A stretch of 48,819 nucleotides of DNA from Gluconacetobacter dulcium (lineage in GTDB: Bacteria > Pseudomonadota > Alphaproteobacteria > Acetobacterales > Acetobacteraceae): assembly GCF_014174165.1 (NCBI RefSeq), contig NZ_JABEQN010000032.1, forward strand, positions 1 through 48,819. The letters run 5' to 3'. Under the pieces are notes generated by a model, which was not told where the DNA came from, made no database searches, and saw nothing but the letters and a program-made list of their open reading frames with translations. Position 1 is the first letter of the stretch, and each line of letters opens with the position of its first letter. Below, in pieces: positions 15,542 to 23,708 of this stretch. The translations under genes and the position numbers were made by a program.

Positions 15542-18108
15542 CAAAGCAGGACATCGCGCCGATCGTCTTCGGCCAGGCGGACCTGACGAACTGCGATCGC
15601 GAACCCATCCACATCCCCGCCAGCATTCAGCCTGCGGGATGCATGATGGTATTCGCCGGGTCCGGCCCCGAACTCGTCGCATTTTCTCAAAATACCGCCA
15701 ATTTCCTGCAATGTCCTCCGCTGCATCACGGCATGACGCTGGAACAGTGTGTCGGACACGCCGCCCCCCTCATCCGCGCCCTGGCCGATAACGGCAATAC
15801 GACCTACCCGGAAATCGCCTTCAATGTCGCCTTTCCCGGCGACCGGCGGTGTGATGTCGCGGTCCACCGATCGCGCGACAGCATCATCGTGGAGTGCGAG
15901 CCCGCCACTCCGGAGCAGATGCACGCCCGCCTCGCCGTCAAACAGCGCAAGCTCCTCCAATGCGCGCGCGATCCGCAGGACAAGATGTCGCTGCTGCGCG
16001 CGGTCGCCGCGTCGATCCGCCGGATGTTCGGCTATGACCGGGTGATGGTGTACCGCTTCGCCCCCGACTGGTCCGGCCAGGTCATCGTCGAAGACCGCCG
16101 CGACGATCTGGAAAGTTTTCTCGGCCAGCATTTTCCCAGCAGCGATATCCCCGCCCAGGCGCGGGAACTCTACCGGCGCGCGCTCATCCGCGTGATCGGC
16201 GACGCCCATTGCCAGCCCGTACCCCTGGTCGAACAGCCCGGTGCCGCGCCGCTGGACATGTCCTTCATGCATCTGCGCGCCGTCTCTCCCATCCATTGCG
16301 AATATCTCATCAATATGGGTGTCCACGCCTCCATGTCGGTCTCCCTGATCGTCGATGGCAGGCTCTGGGGTCTCATTGCCTGCCACCATTACAGCCCGCG
16401 TTCCCTGTTCATGGCAGAGCGGATCGCCGCGAAAATGATCGGCGAATTCATTGGTTTGCAGGTCGTCGCCCTCCACCGCTCGCGTCGTCTCAGGCTCGCG
16501 CAGGCCGCACAGCGCTTCCTGTCACGGTTTCTGGACGATACGTCCGGCATGACGGACCTGCTGCCCCGCGCCCGGAAATACCTCGTCGAACTGCCGGGCC
16601 TCATTTCCTGCGACGGCAGCGGCGTTCTCAGCGGACAGCGATGGATTTCGGTCGGTCGGGCCTTGCCGGAAGCCGACGTTCGCACTCTCGTCGCCCACGC
16701 GGGCACCGCCGCCAGCAACCAGCTCTGGCACAGCGACTGCCTGACACGGGACTGTCCGGCCCTGCCGCCGTCGGATCTCTGCGGTGCCCTGATCATTCCC
16801 TTCTTTCCCGAAAAGGAAGATTGCCTGGTTCTCTTCCGGCGCGAATGGGCGCGCACGGTGGTATGGGGCGGCGACCCCGAAAAGACCTACAGCACCGGCC
16901 CCCACGGCATCCGCCTGACACCGCGCCGCAGCTTCGAAATCTGGACCGAGGAGGTCAGGCAGCATTCCGCCTCCTGGTCGGCGGATCATGTCGAGGTCGC
17001 GGGGCTGTTCCGTTCGGCCCTGATGGAAGTCGCCGCCCGATCCAACTGGATGAAGCTGCAGGAAACCCTCATCGCGGACAGAACCCAGCGCATTCTCAAC
17101 GACGAACTCAATCACCGCGTCAAGAATGTGTTGTCCGTTGTCCGCTCGCTCGTCGCGCGCCTGCCCCCGCGCCAGGACAGCGTGGCCGACTACCGCAGGA
17201 CGATCCAGGGCCGCATCAAGGCCCTGGCCCATGCGCACGACCTTGCCATCGGCGCCTCGGCCGATACGTCCCTCCATAACCTGCTGATCACGGAACTCGC
17301 TCCCTATGCGTCGGGCGAAGGCAAGATCGCCCTGCGCGGCCCCGACATCCGTCTGACCGAACGCGCGTTGACCCTGCTCGCCCTGCTGTTCCACGAACTG
17401 ACGACCAACGCCGTCAAATACGGCGCACTTTCCATCCCGTCAGGTCGGGTGACCGTGCGCTGGACGCATGATGCCGCATCGGGCATCTGCACGATCCACT
17501 GGGCAGAACGAGACGGCCCCCCCGTCCAGGCACCGGACCGCTCCGGCTTCGGCAGCCTGCTGATCGATCGCGCCGTCAGTCACGATCTGCAGGGCACCGC
17601 CCGGCGTCGTTTCGACCCGGAAGGCGTCACGGTGGATATAAGCCTGCCCGCCGCCGCCATCATGCGCGACGCGCCAGCCGCCAACCCGAAGGCATCCACT
17701 CCGAAAGAGACCCCTCCCGAACCGTCGCCACGCCCGGAAGACCTGCTGCGCGGCAGGACTATCCTGATCCTGGAAGATGAATTTCTGATCGCGGCCGATC
17801 TGGAGATGACGCTCCTGTCCGACCTCGCGGCCGATGTCTTCCTCGCGCCGGATATCCAGACGGCCCAGGACCTGTTGAAGACACAGAAGATCGACTGCGC
17901 GATCCTCGACATGAACGTGCAGGGCCTCTGTTCCGCACCTGTCGCCGGCCTCCTGACAGAGAGGGGCATCCCGTTTCTCTTCGCAACGGGCTACGGCAGC
18001 GAAAAACTTGCGGCGCCGTCGTTCGCCGGCGTGCCGATCCTGCACAAGCCTTACACTCCGGCCGAGGTCATTGCCGTCCTCGCCACCCTGGTGATGGAGC
18101 GCGACTGA
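15538..18108 (+). CDS. bphP: Bacteriophytochrome hybrid kinase (PAS-GAF-PHY-HWE kinase-receiver)
   Basis: A red/far-red photoreceptor of 856 residues. Cys19 in NCDREPIHIP is the biliverdin attachment site. The GAF domain has FPSSDIP (Asp203) and PIHCEYLINMGV; the PHY tongue has PRRSFEIW (462-469). The kinase is HWE/HisKA_2 type: ELNHRVKNVLSVV with His526, HELTTNAVKYGALS, WAERDGPPV and GFGSLLIDRAV. After a Pro-rich linker (about 705-740) a receiver domain follows with LILEDEFLIAADLE, phospho-acceptor Asp791 in AILDMNVQG, and the KPYT lysine. Light-driven autophosphorylation and transfer to the fused receiver are inferred. No output regulator lies next door. No photosynthesis genes are in the window. 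Confidence 0.95.
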   Translation: MTKQDIAPIVFGQADLTNCDREPIHIPASIQPAGCMMVFAGSGPELVAFSQNTANFLQCPPLHHGMTLEQCVGHAAPLIRALADNGNTTYPEIAFNVAFPGDRRCDVAVHRSRDSIIVECEPATPEQMHARLAVKQRKLLQCARDPQDKMSLLRAVAASIRRMFGYDRVMVYRFAPDWSGQVIVEDRRDDLESFLGQHFPSSDIPAQARELYRRALIRVIGDAHCQPVPLVEQPGAAPLDMSFMHLRAVSPIHCEYLINMGVHASMSVSLIVDGRLWGLIACHHYSPRSLFMAERIAAKMIGEFIGLQVVALHRSRRLRLAQAAQRFLSRFLDDTSGMTDLLPRARKYLVELPGLISCDGSGVLSGQRWISVGRALPEADVRTLVAHAGTAASNQLWHSDCLTRDCPALPPSDLCGALIIPFFPEKEDCLVLFRREWARTVVWGGDPEKTYSTGPHGIRLTPRRSFEIWTEEVRQHSASWSADHVEVAGLFRSALMEVAARSNWMKLQETLIADRTQRILNDELNHRVKNVLSVVRSLVARLPPRQDSVADYRRTIQGRIKALAHAHDLAIGASADTSLHNLLITELAPYASGEGKIALRGPDIRLTERALTLLALLFHELTTNAVKYGALSIPSGRVTVRWTHDAASGICTIHWAERDGPPVQAPDRSGFGSLLIDRAVSHDLQGTARRRFDPEGVTVDISLPAAAIMRDAPAANPKASTPKETPPEPSPRPEDLLRGRTILILEDEFLIAADLEMTLLSDLAADVFLAPDIQTAQDLLKTQKIDCAILDMNVQGLCSAPVAGLLTERGIPFLFATGYGSEKLAAPSFAGVPILHKPYTPAEVIAVLATLVMERD

Positions 18109-18278
18109 CCTCAGCACCATTCGCCCCCATATCGAATTCTGCACCAGAGCCAGGACGGTCTAATTTTGGGGATTGCATCGTCGAGCCGCGATTCACCGCG
18201 TCACGCCGTCAATAATACGGTTCTTCGATCCCTCCAGATGCGTGACCTGCAGGTCCGGCGCAAGGCAAGAGGGCCGGA

Positions 18279-19157
18279 TCAGCCGCCATCCTCCCTGCTG
18301 AAGGACGAGACGATCTCCTCGATCACGACGCTGATCCGCGCCGTGTGACGCAGGTCGCGATGGGTGACGAGCCATATGTCATACGGCTCCGAGCGTATCC
18401 GGTCGGGCCATATACGCACCAGCCGGTCACGCTCCGCCAGCGGCACCGGGACCTCTCCAATGCCCAGCCCCGCGCCGATCATCGTGCGTACCATGAGACT
18501 GGACGTCGCGGTGGCGACCACCCTGCTGGCCGTAATCGCCTCTCCGACAAGTGTAAGATGTCTATCGGTCGTGAGATGGGGTTGATACAGGACCAGGTCG
18601 TGATCGGCGAATGCGTTCCCGAAAACAGGCTCCCCCCGACGCGCGACATAGTCTCTGCTGGCATAAAGCCCCATCGGCCATGACGTCATGCGGCGTGCGA
18701 GAAGGTCGGGGCTCTCCGGGGCGACGGTCCTGATTGCGATATCGGCTTCACGACGCACCAGATTGAGTATGTCGGTCGAGGTCGACAGGGCGACGGAAAT
18801 CGCGGGATATTTCTGCCGCAACCTGCCCATGGCCGGTATGACGAAGCCCAGTCCCAGCGTATCCGTCGTGGTGACTCTCACGCTTCCCTGCAAGCGCGCG
18901 TCCGAGCCGAGCACCTGACGTTCGATTTCGTCAGCCCCCCGTTCCATGCGCTCTGCCGCGACGACAAGCCGGTCCCCGGCCTCGGTCAATGTCAGGCCAT
19001 CCGACCCTCGAAGAAACAGCTTGGCGTCCAGTGCTCGTTCCAGCCCGGCAAGACGGCGCCCGACCGTAGCCTGATCGATGCCAAGGCGCCGGGAAGCCCC
19101 ACGCAACGTCCCCTCGCGCCTGATGGCAAGGAATATTCGCGTGTCGTCCCAGTTCAT
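18279..19157 (-). CDS. LysR-family transcriptional regulator
   Basis: The 292-residue protein starts at MNWDDTRIFLAI (ATG 19157, preceded by GAGAGGCGG). The HTH spans about residues 3-62 (GTLRGASRRLGIDQATVGRRLAGLERAL, LFLRGSDGLTLTEAG), followed by a substrate-binding domain (about 88-290). A longer frame with an upstream start exists but adds a sequence foreign to the family. The GVGIGVP-like element is present as GLGIGEVPVPLA. It is divergent from a quinone oxidoreductase gene and is the likely regulator of it. Confidence 0.92.
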   Translation of the reverse strand: MNWDDTRIFLAIRREGTLRGASRRLGIDQATVGRRLAGLERALDAKLFLRGSDGLTLTEAGDRLVVAAERMERGADEIERQVLGSDARLQGSVRVTTTDTLGLGFVIPAMGRLRQKYPAISVALSTSTDILNLVRREADIAIRTVAPESPDLLARRMTSWPMGLYASRDYVARRGEPVFGNAFADHDLVLYQPHLTTDRHLTLVGEAITASRVVATATSSLMVRTMIGAGLGIGEVPVPLAERDRLVRIWPDRIRSEPYDIWLVTHRDLRHTARISVVIEEIVSSFSREDGG

Positions 19158-19205
19158 GCCGCCTCTCTCCCATGCAGAAATGCATTCGACGCGTGCCGCA
19201 TTACA

Positions 19206-19220
19206 CCATCCCATGGATGG
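19206..19220. promoter_or_regulatory. Candidate LysR-type operator
   Basis: CCATCC-CAT-GGATGG is a perfect 6-3-6 inverted repeat in the 140-base gap between the divergent lysR-type and qor-type genes. A further GGATG repeat follows directly. LysR proteins usually bind a 15-bp dyad in such a position. Confidence 0.45.
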
Positions 19221-19297
19221 ATGGATGCACTAAATTTCAACCCGACCGTCGGCTCGTGACGGCCTTAAGATCCCAAGGCAGGAAGGATTTTTCCAGC

Positions 19298-20338
19298 ATG
19301 TCGCTTGAGTTCACCATTCCCCGCACGATGACGGCGATCGATATTCGCGAGCCGGGGGGGCCGGACGTCCTCATTCCGGTTCAGCGCCCTGTTCCCGTTC
19401 CCCGCAATGACGAAGTCCTGATCCAGGTGCATGCGGCTGGCGTGAACGGGCCGGACGTATTCCAGAGAAAGGGGCTCTACGACCCGCCTCCCGGTGCATC
19501 GGACATTCCCGGCCTTGAAGTCGCAGGCGTGGTTGTCGCGACGGGGCAGGCGGTCGCAAACCTGCGTCCGGGCGACACCGTGGCGGCGCTGGTCACCGGT
19601 GGCGGCTACGCCGAATACGCGGTCGCCCACGAAAAGCTCGCCTTCCGGCTCCCTGAAGGGCTGAACATGGCGGAGGCGGCGGCACTTCCGGAAACATTCA
19701 TGACCGTCTGGCTCAACATGTTCGAGCGCGGTCAGTTCAAGTCCGGCGACTCCATCCTCATTCATGGCGGCGCCTCCGGCATCGGCACGACGGCGACGAT
19801 GCTGGCAAGACATTTCGGCGCGTCGAAGATCGTGACGACCGTCGGTTCCAGCGAACAGCGCGCCGTCAGCCTGGAACTCGGCGCGGATATCGCCGTCAAT
19901 TTCAATGACGAGGATTTCGTGGAAATCGCCAAGGCGGCGACCGACGGACGGGGCATCGATGTCGTGCTCGATATCATCGCGGGCGACTACGTGGCGCGTA
20001 ATTATGATGTCGCCGCCATGAACGGCCGGATCGTGCAGATCAGCGTCATCAAGGGACCCGCCAAGGATCTCGACTTCTGGCCGATGTTGCGCAAGCGCCT
20101 GACCCATATCGGCTCCACCCTTCGCTCCCGCACGAATGACGAGAAGGCCAGCATTCTCGCGGACCTGGAAACGCATGTATGGCCGCCGATCCGCCAGGGT
20201 ATCCTGAAGCCTTATGTGTATCGCACCTTCGCGCTGGAGGATGCCAAAGGAGCACACGAGTTGCTCGACTCCGGCAAGCACATCGGCAAGATCGTTCTGG
20301 TGACGCCCGCCTCGAACGGCCGCCCGTCATCGCGATAG
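19298..20338 (+). CDS. NAD(P)H:quinone oxidoreductase, zinc-independent MDR family
   Basis: The 346-residue enzyme belongs to the medium-chain dehydrogenase/reductase superfamily, QOR/PIG3 group. It has VLIQVHAAGVNGPDVFQRKG, PGLEVAGVVVATG, the nucleotide-binding stretch LIHGGASGIGTTATMLARHFG, and DVVLDIIAGDY. The zinc-binding cysteines of alcohol dehydrogenases are absent. Members reduce quinones or enones with NADPH. ATG 19298 is preceded by GGAAGGA about 10 bases upstream. The gene is divergent from a LysR regulator, a typical inducible detoxification pair. An IS4-type transposase fragment starts directly after the stop codon. Confidence 0.92.
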   Translation: MSLEFTIPRTMTAIDIREPGGPDVLIPVQRPVPVPRNDEVLIQVHAAGVNGPDVFQRKGLYDPPPGASDIPGLEVAGVVVATGQAVANLRPGDTVAALVTGGGYAEYAVAHEKLAFRLPEGLNMAEAAALPETFMTVWLNMFERGQFKSGDSILIHGGASGIGTTATMLARHFGASKIVTTVGSSEQRAVSLELGADIAVNFNDEDFVEIAKAATDGRGIDVVLDIIAGDYVARNYDVAAMNGRIVQISVIKGPAKDLDFWPMLRKRLTHIGSTLRSRTNDEKASILADLETHVWPPIRQGILKPYVYRTFALEDAKGAHELLDSGKHIGKIVLVTPASNGRPSSR

Positions 20339-20340
20339 AA

Positions 20341-20595
20341 GATGGCCCCGACGGCGGGGGCAGTCTGTGCATATGATCTGTGGCGCCTGGCGGCGGACAC
20401 CGGGGCCGACCGGGTTTGGCGCCTCAGAGCCTGCACCTGGAATGTGATCGCCGGTTACCGGACGGCTCCTGCCTGATCCGCACCTATCCGTCCGAACGGG
20501 ACCGGCGTCACGAAACCAATGCCGTCGTGGTCCGTGTCATCGAATACCGTCCGGACGGCATCGCCGACGCCGAACCGAAGCATCAGGCGACGTGA
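20341..20595 (+). mobile_element. IS4-type transposase remnant, frameshifted
   Basis: One frame reads YDLWRLAADTGADRVWRLRA (about 20375-20435). After a frameshift, the next reads SLHLECDRRLPDGSCLIRTYP and then RVIEYRPDGIADAEP up to a stop at 20595. This is the pattern of the central part of IS4-family DDE transposases (...DTGADLLWRV...RLPDGSYLS.IYPS...VRVIDY.L). Both ends and the catalytic residues are missing, so it is a dead fragment. It overlaps the 3' end of the TetR gene by about 13 bases. It marks a past insertion at the border of the TetR-SIP-monooxygenase cluster. Confidence 0.65.
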
Positions 20596-21218
20596 TTCAA
20601 TCCCTCGAGATAGGCGCACAACATATCCGCCATGGCCTCGGCGAAAGCCTCGATCTCGATCGGCGTACACGGCGTTTCCGAATAGGATTTACCGACGCTC
20701 CGGATCGTCAACTCGACCAGGCCGCCGGCCAGCGCGCGCTGGTCCGCGCTGGCGTCGGGCAAGACCTCGCGCATAAAAGCCTGCATGATCGCAGCGCCTG
20801 CCTTCAAGGCATCGTGTGCCTCCGGCGCGCCGCGATAGAGGGGAGCCGCGTCATCGAGCGCCATGCGGACGCCCGTTTCCTCGCATTCGGAACGAATGAA
20901 GGCATGAACCGCCATGCGGAGACGGTCGAGCGGCGGAGTCACCCTCTGCTCCAGTATCCCCCGCAATATCTCGGCCGTGCGCGCCCACTCGTCACTCTGT
21001 AGCCGGAACAGGATCGCCGCCTTGTTGGGGAAATACTGGTAGAGCGAGCCGACGCTGACGCCAGCCCGCTCGGCAACGCGGGCCATGGTGAAACGCTGCG
21101 CACCCTCGGCCGCCAAAACCTGAACAGCGGCCTCCATTACGGACGCGACCAGTTCCATCGAGCGGGTCTGCCGAGGCTGTTTTCGCGAGGAAATCTGGGC
21201 TTTGCGGCGATCGGTCAT
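20583..21218 (-). CDS. TetR-family transcriptional regulator
   Basis: A 211-residue protein with a basic N-terminus (RRKAQISSRKQPRQTRS), an HTH (about residues 25-70: FTMARVAERAGVSVGSLYQYFPNKAAIL) and a C-terminal domain with the TetR_C pattern (ALAGGLVELTIRSVGKSYSETP). It is divergent from the siderophore-interacting protein and monooxygenase genes and probably represses them. Its 3' end abuts the IS4-type fragment, but the coding sequence looks complete. Confidence 0.9.
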   Translation of the reverse strand: MTDRRKAQISSRKQPRQTRSMELVASVMEAAVQVLAAEGAQRFTMARVAERAGVSVGSLYQYFPNKAAILFRLQSDEWARTAEILRGILEQRVTPPLDRLRMAVHAFIRSECEETGVRMALDDAAPLYRGAPEAHDALKAGAAIMQAFMREVLPDASADQRALAGGLVELTIRSVGKSYSETPCTPIEIEAFAEAMADMLCAYLEGLNHVA

Positions 21219-21316
21219 GATGGCTCCCGAATGCGATTAGAGAATACGAATGTTTCGTCGTATTTTGATGGTCGATCACGCTCCCGTCAAACAGCATCGG
21301 ATTTTGCCTCGTGAAC

Positions 21317-22060
21317 ATGCACAGCGCCGATACGATCCCGCCGCCACGGCTCGCCACGACGCCGGGGCGCATCACGCGCGCGCTGCTACGGTGGATGATG
21401 CGACCGGCACGGGTCGCGGCCGTCGAAGCCCTTTCTCCGCGCTTTCGGCTCATCGACCTTGAAGGGGAATGCCTGAAAAATGTCGCCTGGCAGCCTGGAC
21501 AAAAGATCCAGGTGGCGATCGGCGCAGGACTCTCCAGCCGAACCTATACGCCTATGTCCTGGGATGCCGATGCCGGTCGGACGCGGATGCTGGCCTACCT
21601 GCACGGCGACGGGACAGGCAGCCGCTGGGCGGGCAGCCTGCTTGCGGGTCAGGTCTGCCAATTCCTTGGCCCGCGCCGCTCGCTCGATTTCTCTGGCGCT
21701 AACGGACCAGTCATACTGTTCGGCGATGAAACCTCCTTCGGCCTTGCGGCGGCATTGCGGAACGACCCTGCGGCTACCGAGCTGGTCTTTGAAGTCTCGG
21801 ACGCTGCGGAATCACGGGCCGTACTAACGGCGATTGGCCTCGACCGGGCAACGGTGATCGAGCGCCGTGATGGTGGTGTGCATCTGGCGGCGATCGGCGC
21901 TGATCTCTCGCGCCACGTCACCCCCAACGCGCGCTTCGTGCTGACGGGCAAGGCCCAATCGATACAGAGTGTGAGCCAGGCACTGAAGAGGAGTGGCATG
22001 GGCTCATCAAGCGTGAAGTCGAAGGCCTACTGGTCGCCGGGAAAAACAGGTCTCGATTAA
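21317..22060 (+). CDS. Siderophore-interacting protein (SIP) family flavoprotein
   Basis: About 247 residues, the size of ViuB/SIP ferric-siderophore reductases. The FAD-binding barrel contains SSRTYTPMSWDADAGRTRML, the NAD(P)H-binding half begins with FLGPRRSLDF, and the C-terminus KSKAYWSPGKTGLD matches the conserved R.K.YW..GK.GLD ending. Family members reduce Fe(III)-siderophores in the cytosol. The start is either ATG 21317 or GTG 21311; neither has a clear ribosome site. A FAD monooxygenase follows after 11 bases, so the two are cotranscribed. That pairing suggests the reductase could serve flavin or redox chemistry rather than iron release. Confidence 0.82.
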   Translation: MHSADTIPPPRLATTPGRITRALLRWMMRPARVAAVEALSPRFRLIDLEGECLKNVAWQPGQKIQVAIGAGLSSRTYTPMSWDADAGRTRMLAYLHGDGTGSRWAGSLLAGQVCQFLGPRRSLDFSGANGPVILFGDETSFGLAAALRNDPAATELVFEVSDAAESRAVLTAIGLDRATVIERRDGGVHLAAIGADLSRHVTPNARFVLTGKAQSIQSVSQALKRSGMGSSSVKSKAYWSPGKTGLD

Positions 22061-22071
22061 GGAATCCCATC

Positions 22072-23343
22072 ATGAACGAAAGCAGAAAAATACTGATCTC
22101 CGGAGCAAGCATCGCGGGTCTTACCCTGGCCTTTTGGCTGAACAGGTATGGCGACAAGGTGACGGTCATCGAGCGGTCGAAGACTTTCCGCACCGGCGGC
22201 CAGAACGTCGATATCGAGGGACCGGGTCAGGAAGTCATCAGGATGATGGGCCTCGAAGAGAAGATCGAGGCGAAAAACACGCGAGAAAAGGGTGTGGAAT
22301 TCCTGGGCAGCACGGGCAAACCGATTGCGCGGCTGCCGAAGGGTTCTGTCGGCTCGCTGACAAGCTCTTATGAAATCCTGCGGGGAGACCTTGCACACAT
22401 CCTCTACGATGAGACCAAGGATCATTGCGACTATCGGTTCGACACGACGATCACGGCCCTGAAGCAGCAAGATAACGGCGTGTGGGTCACCTTTAACGAC
22501 GGGTCGACCGAGAAGTTCGATTTGGTTGTCAGCGCCGAAGGCATCGGCTCCTCGACACGGCGGCTGGTGATGAAAGATGATATCCGCTTCCGGTACCTGG
22601 GTGTTTACGCCTCTTACTTCAGAATTCCGAGAGACCCCGGGGATAGGGATTGGGCGCAAATCTACAACGGCAAGGGTGGCGTCTTCATGCTGCTGCGCCC
22701 CGTCCATGACCAGGACACAACCGTTCTCGTTACCTTCCTGCGCAAGCAATTCGATGCGCGCGACGCGGATGGCGTCGCGCCAAAGAAGATGCTGCGCGAT
22801 GCGCTACAAGGCGCTGGCGGACCGGCAGACCGCATCCTCGCGAACCTCGATCACGATCTCGATCCATATCTCGGCCCGATGATCCAGGTGATTGGCTCCA
22901 CCTGGTCGAAGGGGCGCTTCGTGCTCACCGGCGATGCGGCCTGGTGCCCGTCGGCCTATACAGGGATGGGAACCCCGCTCGCGCTCATCGGCGCCTATAT
23001 CCTTGCCGGTGAACTCAGGAAGCAGCCGACACACACAGCGGCCCTGGCATCCTATGAGGCGTTGATGCGGTCCTACGTGGCCAACGGCCGGACGATACGA
23101 CCCTTCATGCTTCGTCTCATCCATCCCAGGTCGCGCCTCGGCATCGGAGTGCTCCGCGCAGCCTGGAAAGGCCTGTCGAGCGCTCTTGCACAGTCCATTT
23201 TCCGACGCTTTGGCGGCGACACACCCGCGGAACAAGGTTTTGTGCTCCCCAGATACGAGGAACAGCCATGCCCGTCCAACCGCGAGGCGGTCCCCGTACA
23301 GATCGACGACACATCGAGCATCATCCGTCGTGATGGGCATTGA
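22072..23343 (+). CDS. FAD-dependent monooxygenase (class A flavoprotein)
   Basis: The 423-residue protein has an N-terminal Rossmann motif in ILISGASIAGLTLAF (residues 8-22; GASIAG replaces the usual GxGxxG), VTVIERS, the second FAD motif DLVVSAEGIGSSTRRLV, and the GD motif FVLTGDAAWCPSAYTGMGTPLAL. These place it in the PHBH/TetX-like group A hydroxylases. AAGGA lies 8 bases before ATG 22072. It follows the SIP gene by 11 bases under probable TetR control. The last 20 codons run into a transposase fragment, so the original C-terminus may have been altered. The substrate is unknown; both catabolic and drug-modifying roles are possible. Confidence 0.88.
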   Translation: MNESRKILISGASIAGLTLAFWLNRYGDKVTVIERSKTFRTGGQNVDIEGPGQEVIRMMGLEEKIEAKNTREKGVEFLGSTGKPIARLPKGSVGSLTSSYEILRGDLAHILYDETKDHCDYRFDTTITALKQQDNGVWVTFNDGSTEKFDLVVSAEGIGSSTRRLVMKDDIRFRYLGVYASYFRIPRDPGDRDWAQIYNGKGGVFMLLRPVHDQDTTVLVTFLRKQFDARDADGVAPKKMLRDALQGAGGPADRILANLDHDLDPYLGPMIQVIGSTWSKGRFVLTGDAAWCPSAYTGMGTPLALIGAYILAGELRKQPTHTAALASYEALMRSYVANGRTIRPFMLRLIHPRSRLGIGVLRAAWKGLSSALAQSIFRRFGGDTPAEQGFVLPRYEEQPCPSNREAVPVQIDDTSSIIRRDGH

Positions 23344-23700
23344 AGAACGCCAGTTGCTGGTGGCCATGGACGACATCGACCGTATCGTCGACATCCAGAT
23401 CGTGGACATCCAGCGTGATCGCATCTGGCGGTCGGGAATAGCTGTCGCACCAGGCATCGACCAGCGCGCATTTGCGGTCAGGCTCTCGGGCGGATACCCT
23501 CGCGCAGGGTCGGGGCGTTCTCCCAGCGCGATTATGGTGGGCTGCGAGCACAGATCACGCCCTGTATCGGGCAGACGGCCGCAGGCGAGCCTGAACCCCG
23601 GATCGATGCGCAGGTGATCGAGGTCATCGGCATCCTCGTAACCGCACGCGATGGCCAGCATGTGGGTGCACAGGCTATCGCCCGCCGTTCGACGACGACG
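23325..23700 (-). mobile_element. IS1380-family transposase remnant (first)
   Basis: The minus strand encodes LAIACGYEDADDLDHLRIDP and then GRLPDTGRDLCSQPT (about 23525-23665), and after a frameshift ALVDAWCDSYSRPPDAITLD followed by VDVVHGHQQLAFFNAH (about 23325-23480). These are consecutive conserved blocks of IS1380-family transposases. The stretch ITLDVHDLDVDDTVD carries a short internal duplication exactly at the catalytic Asp motif (family: ITLDIDDTVD). With frameshifts, the duplication and missing ends, it is inactive. It fills the gap between the monooxygenase and the hydrolase. Confidence 0.75.
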
Positions 23701-23708
23701 GAAAGATC

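Noticed and set aside
15538-18108. Part of a photosynthesis gene cluster
   Set aside because: No puf, bch, crt or ppsR-type gene is near; the phytochrome stands with its heme oxygenase only.
19172-20338. 388-residue version of the quinone oxidoreductase
   Set aside because: The added 42 residues cover the LysR/QOR intergenic dyad and have no family similarity; ATG 19298 fits better.
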